In this document: positions 45,001 through 58,200 of the stretch, in pieces | How positions within the stretch are numbered: position 1 is the stretch's first letter | Layout of the letters: every line of letters starts with the position of its first letter | NCBI GenBank assembly: GCA_958510875.1 | Contig: OY294067.1 | Coordinates: 256,991,736-257,055,735 of the forward strand | Source of the DNA: Endomychus coccineus | Taxonomy: Eukaryota > Arthropoda > Insecta > Coleoptera > Endomychidae | Direction: 5' to 3' | Length of the DNA stretch: 64,000 nucleotides | Position numbers and translations under genes: made by a program | Notes under the pieces: model-generated | What the model was told of the DNA's origin: nothing | Seen by the model: only the letters and a program-made list of their open reading frames with translations | Databases searched by the model: none

Positions 45001-46779
45001 TTTCCTGCAATACCTGGGGATACCCGGATATTTACGTCATCTTCCAGGAATTCGTAAATTTTTCTTCAAAATATAATCAGTATAGACCTACCAAAGAAGC
45101 CACCATGATAGCCATACACCTATTGTAACGTTACGCTGTCTAAAGAAAACTATAATAATCTAAATAACAGTTTCCGTTCCGAATTTTGAATTATCAAACT
45201 TGTAATGAGACTATGAGTGTCATCTATCTTTCAATAGATAATCGATTATTAATCTTGCGCGAAGATTCGTGTGAGGCCTCACAACTCCTCGGTGGTCTGG
45301 AAAACGGAAACGTAATGAACCTATCTGAATGTGGATTATTGGCCGGGTAAGTTGATTCTCAATACATCGTCTTTTCTAATATCAGTTCGCTTTATTGAAA
45401 CATTATTGGCGACAGGGAACATGTAATTTGTCGTCTATTAGTTTCTTAACCTAGTTAGAGATATGTAGATTCTCTGATTGACAGTATTTTTCAATGAAAG
45501 ACTTGCCCACGTGTCCACACTGGATCATTTTGCTCAGATTGGTTTATCTCGTTCTCTGAGGCTTGTTCAACATAACAATTATCTGCTTGACGGCGAAGTA
45601 CATGGTATTCCGTTTCATCTTTCTTTGACCTTCCTCATATGAATTTGTAATGGTTATGTCTTCGTATACTGGTTTTGGTGAGGTAACGGAATAGTTATTG
45701 ATCTGGGTGAACTTAAATACAGCCGAAATTCTCATTTAAAGCTTCATGAGAACTCTGAGTAAAACCTCTGTTACTTCTTGATCAGAATATACATTTAGAG
45801 TTTACGAGCATTTCAGTGTACTGTACTTGTAAACTATTATCTAATTGTTCTTTAGCGAATTTCAAAATAACTCAATCATAATTTTTAAGACCACCTTTCA
45901 TTTTTTATACCTACTATTATGAATTGTCGTAGCTACAATAAGTAATTTAATATTCGAATATTCCTTCAGATTTTATTATTGTATTTCATTGTTCTCTTCA
46001 AGATTTCAATCCTTTTAATAAATTTGTATAAACAATTTGTGAAGATAGCATAATCAGATGTGGAATTCCATTGGTTCTTCCTGCTGATTTAGTCATTTGT
46101 CCCTCGAACTTGTGCTCGTATTGTCTGTACTACAGGGTTTGAACAATCTTTTTTCCCGTGACGTGTGTAGAGGTAATTTCCTGGCAGAAAACTTCATCCA
46201 GCTTATCCAAGTTCAAAGGACGGTAACATTATTTTTGTTTAAATAACCAAATTTTCATATTCGATTGTTCATGTTATCTAACTAAAATTGTTTCTATCTT
46301 CAATCTAATTTCTAAATTCGAACCTATTATATTATTTTTTCAAATTAATAATATCAATTTCAGTAATCAATTTATTAAGAATTGTAGTTTGTTTCACATT
46401 CAATTTTTCAATATAGAACTATATTAATTTTTACATAAAAAGATTGTTATTATTCAAACTAATTTTGCTTGATTTATAATTCTTTCGAGGGGTAAAACCA
46501 ATTTTATAAGTTGAAACTTGTCTTCATTTCTCTGATATAACCATCAACATTTATGCACCTCGTAGTGCCAGAAATTGGTGGTTCAGGATTATATCTTATC
46601 TTTTTTGTGTTAAAGCAGTTGGCGTTCAGGGTAATCCATCCAATCAAGAACCTAAGGACACGTTTTACTACGAGCCCCGAGTGTATATTATCCTAGTGAG
46701 CTAGTTGGGATTATTAAACACGAAAGGTCACTTTGAAACATTATAGTGGCAATAACTACATAAGCTTACAAATATGCAG
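42011..46779. other. 4.8 kb without recognised gene
   Basis: The only notable frames are on minus at 42358-42609 (starts MKVLQQTALNIIRCLAKLPR) and 42182-42364 (WANQQTNCCKRIGTKLCAKK), adjacent and perhaps pieces of one decayed protein; I recognise no family. The rest shows nothing. Confidence 0.4.
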
Positions 46780-46890
46780 CAGTAGTAGGATGAGGTTGGC
46801 AATGAAAACCTTTAAGCCATTCAAATACGCAGGAGTTGATGAAATCTTCCCAGCTCTTCTTCAGCCAGGGCAACGTACCGAATAAAAATA
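46780..46890 (+). pseudogene. R1/I-group LINE, RT block 1 fragment
   Basis: Plus-strand frame LAMKTFKPFKYAGVDEIFPA then LLQPGQ. KPFKSPG-DGI-PALLQ is the conserved entry to the reverse transcriptase in this LINE group; the match is short but ordered. Nothing of the element remains on either side. Confidence 0.5.
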
Positions 46891-48639
46891 CATTACCTAC
46901 ATACTATATTGAATTCACCGGTTAGTTGAACAGCCACCAATTGAAAAATACATATATTTCAGATGGTTCATTTCGATTGCTTGCACAATTTCTACAAGAG
47001 GTTCATTAATCGATATCAAAAATAAAACTCTTGCGAAAATTTATAAAAAATTATTCCACAGAAAAAAAAAGCGTATAGCCTTAAATGTATATTAGTTTAT
47101 TACTTATTATTTGGTATTATTTCATAGTTAAAGATCACTGTGGTTTATTCATTAATTTCTAAGTCTAGTTACCATATGTGAAACTTTAAGATTGTGATCA
47201 AATTGGAGCCGAACATTTATTATAGACGGGCCACCACACAGTAATATCTTATTAAATAATGAGATAGATTCATCATACTCTCCGATTCTTAATCTCTTCG
47301 TACACAAATAAGTTGTTTCAAATTAATTATTAGATACTGATTCCTAAGTCTGAACAACATGTATTCTTGTAATCCGTGTGTTATCTGTATACAATCTGAA
47401 TTCCGAATCAGTCCCCTTGGTCATAATATCTTCATGTATATATAGCTAGTAATACCTTTGTAAGTTTGAATGTCATTGTTCACCTGTAGAGGTCACTATG
47501 TGGCTAAACGTGATTTCTTTCATTTTTATAATGAAAGTTCATATTGGAATTTTTCTACAGTGATTTATTCATCGTAGAGTTCATTTGTAAAATATATTTT
47601 TGGATGCATTACTATTAATAATTGTTTAGTATAATTCAGAAATTAATGTCTAAGGCCTGTCTCAATTATGAAGCTACGACAATGGATGCTTCTATTTCTG
47701 TATAAATGTCAGACAGTTCGGTGCATAATTTGAAAAGATCGTAGATAAGTCTAACCATCACAAGATCATTGTGTCACGCTCCAGCTTATCGAATGTGCTA
47801 AATTCTTTTATTTATTTCACTTACAAGGAATGATTTAATTCATAATGTCATTCCTAGTGGAATTCATGCGGTACCATCACGAATTAGTTTTGCTTTATAC
47901 TATGTTTTTACAGTACGATCACTATATTTCTAAATAATTATAACTGCTTACAATAATTATTAACGTTTGAATATTTTTCAAATATCAAATGAAATATACA
48001 GTTACTAAATAAAATGCTTGAAAAATTTTAATTGCCAAAGAGATGGAACACTCCTAAAAACCGTAGTACATTATTTTACTTATAGTCTAGGAAGTCAGTC
48101 GTGAAATTCATTCAGCAAAGTCCATTGTGGCATAATCAAGTTGATAGAAACTGTGAATAGTGATTGAATAATATAATACATTAGATGAACTAGGTAACGA
48201 TCAGAATTATTCATTTAATTCAGTCATTTAAGTATTAACCAGTTTTTATAATGTAATTCATGATTTGACCTGTGATGTAAGAAAAAACAACCTGGTTTCA
48301 CTTACATATCAATGCATTGTTCGGAAGGCACTTATCATTAAATAAGTCCAAAATAATGGTACAACAATTTATCAGTTGAAAAAATTCTTATATTTGATTG
48401 TATGTGTCCACTGGTGAGGAACACAACCACCGGTAGGGCATATTCAGCCATGAGTCCAAATGTGTAGTTATTGACAGAATCTTACCAAAGAGTACTGTTT
48501 AATAAAATATTGCTTGCTCTTTCACAGCTATTTATCAAAAAGTTTCCAATATGAGTATTAAGAATAAGTCCTCAATAAACATTAACTTTTCTGAGATTGA
48601 TCTCAGCGATGCTGTTTTTTTTGCAAATTTTATGTTTAT
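46891..48639. other. no feature seen
   Basis: Intergenic A+T-rich sequence. Confidence 0.5.
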
Positions 48640-49290
48640 TTTGACTACAAGAGAGGAAAACGTATAATGTTCGGAAACATCGTGTTAGTCAGCAGTAGAG
48701 ATAAGAATTGGAATTGTTAAAATTTGCAGGCTATAGCTATCAATAAAGACCTTACTAGGTAAAGATTACCACAACTTCGTCGTTTGATAGGAAAATTAAG
48801 TCTGGTAGAAAGAATTTCGGAAGCTATGGAGTCTGACAATGAAAGGGTGATAGTTCGAGACCTTCTGATCTGCCTTATCAGAAATCTCTCGTGATGGAAT
48901 AACAGAGGTGACTTTCAATGACCACCGACCATGAGAATGTCTGTAGGAAGGGAAGAGAATGGCCACCTTCCTACGATGTTCTAGATAGCAAGGAATTTGT
49001 AAGTGCAGCATTCACCAACCAGACAAATAGCTCTCTTATGGATATAATCCATATGCTTCCATGTATGTTTGGGAGATGAACTCCAAACATGTGAACAGTT
49101 TGTACTGAATGACAGGTCGAATCTGTGTTTGAAAATTATGTGGAGCTGGGGAATAGTAAACCGAATATCAGTCGAGCAGTGTTCGCAATGAGCCTCACAC
49201 CAGTGAGAGGGTTCTGTTGGTGGTGATATCGAGCAAGCATGGAAGGATATTGAGAACTTCATTAAAATATTTGTACCTGACATCATCATA
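48640..49290 (-). pseudogene. LINE family B, copy 4
   Basis: Minus strand: SGTNILMKFSIS near 49260, SSPKHTWKHMDYIHKRAICL then VGECCTYKFLAI (48985-49080), YLEHRRKVAILFPSYRHSHG and RWSLKVTSVIPSREIS (48900-48985), and the 3' UTR from about 48780 down to 48640. Diverged well beyond copies 2 and 3. Its 5' side is cut at 49290, where plus-strand R1/I-group sequence begins. Confidence 0.7.
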
Positions 49291-49299
49291 TTAGGGAAT

Positions 49300-49735
49300 T
49301 AAGAGAATACTTCTTCCAAAAATAACAGAGCCAGAATTGGATCAGATTGATTCTTCCGAGTGGCGAGTAAACAATATCCACTCAGACTCTTATTGTCGGT
49401 TTCTCACCAAATAAACCACCAGGCATAGATGGAACACTCCCGGCTCTGCTTCAAGAAAGTCAGGAAATCATCAAACTATTAGTGAAAATATTCCGATTTT
49501 GCATTGGCATTGGCTTTATCCCAAGGATAAGTGGAATGTCGTGTTTATCCCAAAGGCGGTTAAAACTGAGCTAAGCCTCCCCGCCCATCAGTCTTACTTC
49601 ATTCCTATTGGAGGCAATAGAGCGACTGATTGATAGTCCACCGATGGCTCATCTCTTGCACCGTCTTCAATATGTCTATATGACTAGGCTCTTCACTGAA
49701 ACGGCCTTGCATCATCTAGTCATACGAATAGATAC
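49300..49735 (+). pseudogene. R1/I-group LINE, RT blocks 1-2 fragment
   Basis: Plus-strand frames: SPNKPPGIDGTLPALLQESQ (49400-49460), KWNVVFIPKAVKTELSLPAH (49525-49590), SLTSFLLEAIERLIDS (49595-49640), and a TETALH remnant near 49700. These are the PN-KPPG-DG and F-PK...RPISLTSFLLK-ER blocks. Each lies in a different frame, with single-base changes between them. It interrupts LINE B pieces on both sides. Confidence 0.65.
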
Positions 49736-49990
49736 TTGTACCTGACGTCATCATATCAAGGCTTGTGTAACTTCCTCGACAAAATATTTCCATGGTTGGT
49801 GTTTATCAGAAATCTCGTCTGCTATTACACCACCAGGGATTCCAGGGAGGTGGACCAGACGACCTCAAGCTTGTCAACTCTTTGCAAAGTGAAGTCTCTC
49901 CTTATGTCTATATCCTCCAAACTTTCTAATATTCCAGCGTTGGCTCACAAAATGCTCTTCGAATAATATAGATTTCCTTCTCGTGTATTC
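49736..49990 (+). pseudogene. LINE family B, copy 5 (internally deleted)
   Basis: Plus strand: a start resembling the SGT/TSS segment (TCATCATATCA), then a jump to FPWLVFIRNLVCYYTTRDSR (49785-49845), PSEV-type residues, and the 3' UTR (TAGATTTCCTTCTCGTGTA near 49968). About 400 bp of the family's middle part is missing. Confidence 0.6.
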
Positions 49991-50009
49991 CAAATTTTAA
50001 AACATTCAA

Positions 50010-50200
50010 GATTTAGTTTTGTTTGCATTAAACTTCTACTAGATTATCGGATCCTCATCTGAAAATTCCTGATACAATTTATCGCATCAACCTGTCTATG
50101 CCTTGCATCTCTGGCTTGCTTGAATGATACAGAAGCGCTAGAGGAGCAAGCGGTATGAGGTGGATCATTCACCACAAAGCTGTGTACCGGACTTCCAACA
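50010..50200 (-). pseudogene. LINE family B, copy 6 (fragment)
   Basis: Matches 41485-41690 of copy 3 in the same orientation (TTGCATTAAATTCTACTAGA equivalent at about 50026; GCAAGCGGTATGAGGTG equivalent to AGCGGTATGAAATG). It covers the segment between FADD and the SGTT block. It may be the continuation of copy 4, separated from it by 49300-49990. Confidence 0.6.
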
Positions 50201-50714
50201 AATTCCTACGTAAAATACACTCTGATCTTTCATCGGAAACTGTACCGTTTATTTTATCATCGTGGTTCAAAGAGCAGCCGTGCGTTTCCGGTGTCACTTT
50301 AACTATCACTCCCATCATAAGATTCTGAAATCCTAATTATCATTGGAACTGGTGCTTTATCATAGCTTCCCTTTGTTCACAGCCTTATACTGTTGACTGA
50401 TTTCAGGACCTCTTTATAGTTGCATCCGTCTTGTTCCTTCTCACGAGCTTCTCCGTGATGTTTTCTTTCTTACAAGTGAGTTCTCTCAATATACTGTCTT
50501 GACCTTTCATGAACTTCGTGGTCTGTACCAAAGACGTGAGCCACGATGTCTTTTGTGGAATAGGTATATATTCATCCTCTCATTACTCTCAAATATATGG
50601 CTGAGTAAAATGCTTTGAGTGTGATTTTGCCGCAATCTCCCATTTCTTGAATACAGAGTACCACTTTTGATATTAAATCTTATAAGAAACTGAAAAGCCG
50701 ACGAATTGGCTAGA
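50201..50714. other. no certain feature
   Basis: Probably more degraded LINE sequence; no block recognised. Confidence 0.4.
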
Positions 50715-51425
50715 CTTTCTCATCTAGAGCCCCTAGAGACAGGTTGACGCGGTTGATGGAGACCTGGCAACGATTTTGAAATGGGGATCTGATATTCTAG
50801 TAGAGTTTGATGCAACTAAAACTCAAGCTTGTATCTTCTTTCGGAAGGCGGATCCCACAATACCCAATATGATGATGTCAGGAACAACAATGCCTATGTA
50901 TTCCATATCTTCCATCTCCATGTTCGCGATCACGACCAACAGCACCCTCTGATGGGATGATCATAGGAGGTCCATTGCGAAAACCGCTTCACAAAATTAT
51001 GGTTTTCTATTTCAAGCAGCTTCTCATTACGTACAAAGTACAGATTCGATCTTACCTGGAGTACTGTTCACATGTTTGGAGCTCGGCTTTTCTATAGTTA
51101 TTCCCATGGTCGGTGCTCATCAGGAATCTAGTCTGTTATTCTATCAAGAAAGATTTCAGGGTGTACCAGACGAGCTCAAGCTAGTAATCCCTTCATTGTC
51201 AAACTCGAGAAATGTGAAACTTCATCCTACTAGATTATTTTTCTATCGAACGGTTGTGGTACTCGTTGCCTAGTGAGGTCTATCCTTGTGCCTATAACTT
51301 TCAACTTTCCAAACTTTCAAGGAAAATTCTTATGCCTATCTCCTCCCCCAATATTCCACTGATGGCTCACAAGATGTTCTTCCAACAGTATAGATTTATC
51401 TCTCGTGCAGTCAAAGTATAGAAGA
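50715..51425 (+). pseudogene. LINE family B, copy 7
   Basis: Plus strand: ARLSHLEPLETG (RT palm remnant), FDATKTQACIFFRKADPTIP (50808-50870), SGTTMPMYSISSIS (50878-50920), TYKVQIRSYLEYCSHVWSSA (51030-51085), then, after a deletion, HQESSLLFYQERFQGVPDEL (51112-51175) and TRLFFYRTVVVL, and the 3' UTR to 51425. A deletion removes the KLLDSIQKRA part. Frames change several times. Confidence 0.75.
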
Positions 51426-51439
51426 AGAAAAGACAACGC

Positions 51440-51860
51440 TTGTCAATGGAATGCTATGGCTCTGAGCCCTTCTGCGTTATAGCAAAAGCAACAATCAGAA
51501 AAACATTGAGCAAATGAGTGGTAAAAGAGGCCTCAAACTTTCGGGGACAATTATCCTCAGGACAAAGGTATACATGAAGGTTCCCCAGGAAACCATGGCA
51601 GCTCTACTTAGGCATACCTACAGAATACTATAATTTCAAAGATATACGCAAAATAGGTCTGGGAGAAGAATCACAAGCAGATTCTGCCAGACAGAAGAGG
51701 TTTCTTCCTTACACATCCTTTGCAAATGCGAAGGGCTGGAATATCTAATCTATAGGCAGAAAGCTACGTGAAGGAGACACTGCCGGGGATCCTAGACCCA
51801 TAACAATATGAAAACCGCAGTAGACTGTATAGGTCGTGGTGGAATTGGAGCTTTCTGCTT
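51440..51860 (+). pseudogene. R1/I-group LINE, C-terminal zinc knuckle fragment
   Basis: Plus-strand reading near 51690-51745: CRFCQTEE-type residues, then HILCKCEGLEYL, i.e. the C..C....H....C knuckle and following helix that end RNase H-bearing LINE proteins. Upstream frames 51450-51680 are scrambled. Sits directly after a LINE B 3' end. Confidence 0.5.
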
Positions 51861-52262
51861 ATTTATCTATCTACGTCGTGAAATTCATTTAGTAAAGTTT
51901 ATTTTAAGATAATCAATTTATAGAAACTGTGAATTATCATTGAATATATCAGATTAGATAAATTAAAGGTTGGTCATATATCGACTGATTAATTAATTCA
52001 AATCTATACTATCACTTTTTCTAATCAAACAAGCCACGAAGATTTAAGTCAATAATGAGAATTCGTAATTATTCATATATTCTTGAGAAACAGGTTTTTC
52101 ACAATGATGTATAATAATCGTAATTTATAATACGGTACAGGTACCGTTAAGTATACTATTCAAATTATTGATTGTGTATTTTCATAATAATCTTGAGATT
52201 ATGTGCTTATTCCCAAGTAACGTTTAGAATCTATAATAGTTGATATAAACAATGGCATAAAC
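51861..52262. other. no feature seen
   Basis: A+T-rich; flank of the next LINE. Confidence 0.5.
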
Positions 52263-55063
52263 TATCTACAACAATTGCCATTGAAATGTGTTCACGCATT
52301 TTCCAATGATGTAAATCATTTGAAAAATTTTCCCCTAAATTCTAATATTAATTTAATAATTGGTGACATAAACATAAACTTAATGAAAAATTTTGAGCAC
52401 TCTTCAAATTACCTTGATATAATGGCTTTAAACGGATTCACATCACTAATAAATAAGGCGACAAGAGTTCAAGAAAATACTTCTTCATGCATTGATCATA
52501 TTTTCCTCAAAAGTAATCCAAATATTGAACAAACAACATTACCCTTAATAATACAAACAAACATCACAGACCATTATACAATAGCAGCACAAATTGTGAT
52601 AAGTAAGAAAATTGAAAGCAAACCAAAAAATAGGCTTATAAAAATTATAAATTTTAAAAAGCTAAATGAAAATCTTGCTTCGTATGACTGGAATCAAATA
52701 CATACGGATATAAATGTTGAAGATTTGACAAATAACTTCTTAAATACAATTACTTATTTAATAGAAAAACATACTAAGATAATAGCAATTAAAGTAAAAA
52801 AAAGGTCATGCTGGATAACAAATGAGCGTATCAATTGTAGACAAAAAGAATAAAATGTACAAGCAATTTCAAAAAAATAAAAATAATTTGAAATTAAAAT
52901 CTGAATACAGCAAACTCAGAAACAAAGTAAATAATCTATTAAAAAAATCCAAAAACAATTATTACAAAATGCAAATAAACAAAAACGCAAATTGTTCTAC
53001 TACACTATGGAAAGTTGTAAATGAAATAAAAAATAATAGTAACATAAAAAATCAGAAAGTGCAAATAAATAGTGAAAATAATATATTGGAGAACACAAAA
53101 GACATAAGCAATAAATTCAATGAAATTTTTACAAATATGGGAAAACGTTTAAGTTCTAAAATAAAGCCAAATATAAACCATAAAGAAAAGAAAACGATAA
53201 ATAAAAACTCCATTGTGTTAGCAGAAACAGACTCAATTGAAATAATGTCAATTATTAAAAACTTGAAAAGAAACAAGGCGCCAGGAATAGATAATATAAA
53301 AGCTGATACTCTAAAGCAAATAGCAGAACCTCTGTCTCATGTAATAAATCAAATTTTTCAACAAGGCATTTGTCCAACTTTATTTAAAAAATCGGTGGTG
53401 AAACCCATTTTTAAGGCAGGTGATGACATGGACCCAACAAACTACAGGCCAATATCATTAATTACATCATTTACAAAGGTCTTTGAAATTGCTCTCAAAA
53501 CAAGGCTGTCTAAATTCTTAACAAAGTATAAAATATTATCCGCAAATCAATTTGGCTTCCAAGAAAAAAAGTCAACACAACATGCAATAGCTGAGTTAAC
53601 TGCAAAAATATACAAAGCACTGGATAACAGAAAACCTGCTATTTGTTTGTTTATCGATTTAGCGAAAGCCTTCGACACTGTTTGCCATCAAAAATTATTT
53701 GATTGTTTAGATGATGTAGGTATCAGAAATACGCCCCTATCACTATTAAAAAGTTACTTAACAAATAGGCAACAATGTGTCAACATAAACAATACCTGAA
53801 GTAATTTTGAAATCCTAACTTGCGGTGTTCCTCAAGGCACTGTATTAGGACCACTATTGTTTATTATATATCTGAACAACTTATTCAATGTAGATATCAG
53901 TGGATATATCATTAGTTTTGCTGATGACACCGCCATTTTCTTTGAGGGAACTACATGGTTAGCATTGAAATCTATAGTAGAGAAGGACTTAATAGAAATA
54001 AAAAAATGGTTTGACAATAAACTGTTAACTATTAACTTTGATAAAACTACATTTCTTCCCTTTGCATCATATAAAAATAATCTACCTATATTTGATACTC
54101 TAGAAATACAAGGTGTAGATAAAAATATTTCTATTCAAGCGGCACTAAAGGTCAAATATTTGGGTGTGTATATAGACAGTCACTTACGGTGGGATGTTCA
54201 TATAAATTACGTTGTACGAAAGCTAAGATACATATTATATACTTTTAGGAACCTGAAACAAATATTAAATCGCAATCAGCTTAAAATATTGTATCATTAT
54301 TTATGGTATAGTAGGATGGGGTGGAGTCTCCAAAACTTACTTGAAAACTTCGGATATAATCCAAAAACGAATTTTAAAGCTTATTTTCAACAAAAACAAT
54401 AGATTTCCTAGTAACGATCTATTAAAAGAAACAGAAATGCTTGATATTAGACAACACTATTTCGCATGTTTAGCATTGAAATGCCACACTGAAAGAGTAC
54501 TCACAAATCCTGGTCATGAATATAGGTTACGAAATAACAACTTACCTCTTAATAAAATTTCTAAAACCATTGGACAAAGATCTTTTGAATTCCTGTCTGT
54601 TAAAATATACAATTATCTGCCCGTTGAAATCAAATTACTTAAACAAAATCTATCATTTAAACGGGAATGTAAGAAATTATTACTAAATACTTCTCGTGAA
54701 TTGATAAATAATATTATAGATTCGAAAAATGCATAAATATAATTGTTTTCATAAATTGTTCCTGTATATGCCAACCTTTTGTTACTCTATTTTATTAGTT
54801 ATGGCTTATTATTTGTTTGTAGAATGTTGATATACGAATCCAAATTTATTTTTACATTTTTTTCTAGATTTACATTTATATATACTATTAATAACAATAT
54901 GCTATTGTTTTGATATTTTGTCAAATTTATATTTTACATTATTTTGTATAAAACCACGTTCAAGCATTACATGTAATGCTTAAGTGGTTCCTTTCTTTAT
55001 TTGTAATATTATGAATATATCTTAAATTGTCCTTTATGAACACATTTAGTTACAAATAAATAT

Positions 55064-55096
<33 letters not shown>
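52263..55096 (+). mobile_element. CR1/Jockey-group LINE with (ATT)n tail, best preserved element
   Basis: A 2.8-kb insertion, 5'-truncated inside the endonuclease domain and running through the RT, C-terminus and 3' UTR to an (ATT)n tract at about 55068-55096. Base composition of the ORF is extremely A-rich (Lys/Asn-rich protein), typical of this LINE type. No ORF1 and no target duplication could be identified. It is followed closely by another LINE of similar type. Confidence 0.85.
52275..54736 (+). pseudogene. LINE ORF2: endonuclease (partial), reverse transcriptase, C-terminal domain
   Basis: Endonuclease end: NLIIGDININLMKNF (metal-binding GD-N), SSCIDHIFLK and NITDHYTIAA, the last equivalent to the SDH motif. 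A +1 shift near 52825-52840 leads into the linker and RT: RNKAPGIDNIKADTLKQI, NYRPISLITSFTKVFE, NQFGFQEKKSTQHAI, LFIDLAKAFDTVCHQKL (first catalytic Asp), then a single in-frame TGA at 53797-53799, GVPQGTVLGPLLFIIYLNNL, SFADDTAIF (catalytic pair, near 53920), KVKYLGVYIDSHLRWDVHIN. A deletion with frameshift near 54295-54305 precedes YGIVGWGGVSKTYLKTSDII and the C-terminus ending at 54736. No RNase H. Three lesions only, so relatively young. Confidence 0.85.
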
Positions 55097-55097
<1 letters not shown>

Positions 55098-55244
55098 ATT
55101 AAACTATATATACTCTTCCATACAATCAAATCGGATGGGTTGCAACTAATTAAATATTCCTGGATACGTTACTATTGTCTTTATACTAAATATGAAACTG
55201 AATTAATATCACTTTCAGTCCTTTTCATTAATAAGACATATTGA

Positions 55245-58200
55245 CAACTAGACTAGAGTGACAAGCAGTGCGAAAATACTATTGATAACATATTGAGTAA
55301 TCTAAACAGTCTTGTAAATAGTAGTGTTATCGAAAATCATGTGTCTGATCATCAAGCACGCAAAATTAATTTCACTGTGGATAAATCTCGAAATATACAT
55401 TGTAGATATGTGAGAACATTTTCCGATGAAGCAAGGAAACAATTTTTCCTAAGTTCAAGTGGACAAGATTGAAAATTTGTATATAGTGTGGATAGTTCAT
55501 ATGTGAATGGTCAGTGTGATGTTTTTGCGGGAGGCTGTTTGGGTATTTTTAATATGCATTTCCCAAAGAAGCTATTCAGAAACACAGTTAAAAACATATC
55601 TTCCTATGATGTTATTCAACTTAAAGTATGTGAAGAAAACTTGAATCGCTTGCTGGTCTTAAGTAAACATATGAATAGCTATAAGGATTTATATAAAGAT
55701 GCTAAAAAAATTATGATAAAGCTTGCGTAGAAGTAAGAAAAAATCAATATGGAAACAAAATAAGAACATCAGATAATAAAAACAAAACAGTGTGGTCTAT
55801 TTGTAATAACATTCAGGGAAGGGTATCACATAAAAAGGAACGCCAAATTTCTGGATCACCAGAGCATATAGCCAATGATTACAACAAATTTTTGATGGAA
55901 TCGGTTCCATCTTCGAAACAAAATATCAACAGCCAACAGCTTCATTGTGATGATATAATAGCAAACAATAAATCACTGTCTTTGAAGCCTTTCACTCCGG
56001 AAGAAGTAGTTGAGGTGTCAAGGGAGTTGAAAAACAAATTTTGCAGTGGCGTAGATGAAATTTCACAAAATATTTTGAAATCAAGTATTGACTGTACAAA
56101 ATCAGAAATATACTACACAGTAAATAATTCATTTAAATTTGGCATTTTTCCTTAGCAGTTGAAACTGTCTTTAATCAAACCTCTTTCTAAGTCGGGCGAT
56201 CCAGAGAAGTTGAAATACTACAGACCTAAAAGTCTGATAAATAGTTTTTCCAAGGTTCTCGAATTGGCAATGTCGAAAAGACTTATATTTTTTTAGTGAA
56301 TGTAATCTTTTTAACACAATACAGCAATTTTTCAATTTATTCAGACCATCGTTAAATCTTTAGAAGATAACAAATTAGCAGCGGACTTATTCATAGACCT
56401 GTCAAAGGCATTTGACTGCCTCAACAGAGACTATTTAATAGAAAAATTACAAAAATATGGTGTTAGAGGAAATGCGGCAACTTGGCTCACATCATACCTC
56501 TCAGATCGTATTTAGAAATGAGATAAGTTCTTTACAAAATAACACTGATATAAATTACAGTACTGGGATTTTAGATATATGTTATCCTATTCACAGGTTA
56601 TCCTTAACTGAAAAAAATCCATCTCATATCTGCATTAAAATTTATATCAAATGAGCCAGATAGTATAAAATTAATAACAAACTGTAAATACTAACCAATT
56701 GGGAACTATATTGCTTATTTTAGAATGTAAACGTTTTTTTTTTGGCATAACCATTTATATTTATTTATATCGACGACATCATTTCATTTTGTGTTCAATA
56801 CTTTCGTGTTTTAAGACTAAATTTGAAATACCGATTATTATTATTATTATTACTGAAATCAAAGTTTTAAGCTTTAGAACTAACAAAAGAATTTAAGTAT
56901 AGACGCTAGAGTTATTCATTATCAACAGGAAATGAATGTCAAAACAAATCTCATGGAGCCAACAAATGACACTCGTTGGTTATTTCAATGAATGGTCGCT
57001 CTTATGTTTGTTGAGCATGACAGCTCGGCTGCAAAGATGCGCAACTAGCTTGGATAAATGTTGGAACAAGAATTTCACAAAATATTTTGAAATCAAGTAT
57101 TGACTGTACAAAATCAGAAATATACTACACAGTAAATAATTCATTTAAATTTGGCATTTTTCCTTAGCAGTTGAAACTGTCTTTAATCAAACCTCTTTCT
57201 AAGTCGGGCGATCCAGAGAAGTTGAAATACTACAGACCTAAAAGTCTGTTAAATAGTTTTTCCAAGGTTCTCGAATTGGCAATGTCGAAAAGACTTATAT
57301 TTTTTTAGTGAATGTAATCTTTTTAACACAATACAGCAATTTTTCAATTTATTCAGACCATCGTTAAATCTTTAGAAGATAACAAATTAGCAGCGGACTT
57401 ATTCATAGACCTGTCAAAGGCATTTGACTGCCTCAACAGAGACTATTTAATAGAAAAATTACAAAAATATGGTGTTAGAGGAAATGCGGCAACTTGGCTC
57501 ACATCATACCTCTCAGATCGTTCACAGCTAAGGATGGAAAAATCGTGGAGTCCAATAAGTTACCAAGCGTTGTGTGAGTCCAAAATGGTAACATATTGGG
57601 CTCTATATTGTTCTTAATGATCAATGATTTAAATAGTATAGTTAGCCAAGAATATTCTGCGATCACTAATTTTGCAGATGATAATCCTAACCTTCTGGTG
57701 ACAAGCAAAGACTAGGAAAGATTAAAACAAAAATGTAACTATTTATTTTATGAAGAAAAATGCTGGTTTGACAGGAATGTATTAGTTATCAATGAGGAAA
57801 AGACTAATTCAATAATCTTCAGTGCTAATAAATCAAAGGACAAACCTTCGAGTATGCTGATTAATGGCAGGGATATCCCCAATGTTAAATACACCAAACT
57901 TCTCGTGGTCATTATTGATGAATTTTTGAAATGGTCACTACATATAGAACACTTACTGAAAAAGCTGAATCGTGTCTGGATGCTATCAGGTTGATAGGGA
58001 AATACATAGAGGATAATGTTCAAAAAATTCTATACATAATACTTGGCATGAAGTTTGAATATTCATGTAGAAATAAATTTAAACAAACCGGCTACTAACA
58101 GTATATGGTTTATATTTGCACGAATGTCTTCTTTATTCATTTAGAAATAAGATAAGTTCTTTACAAAATAACATTGATATAAATTACAGTACTGGGATTT

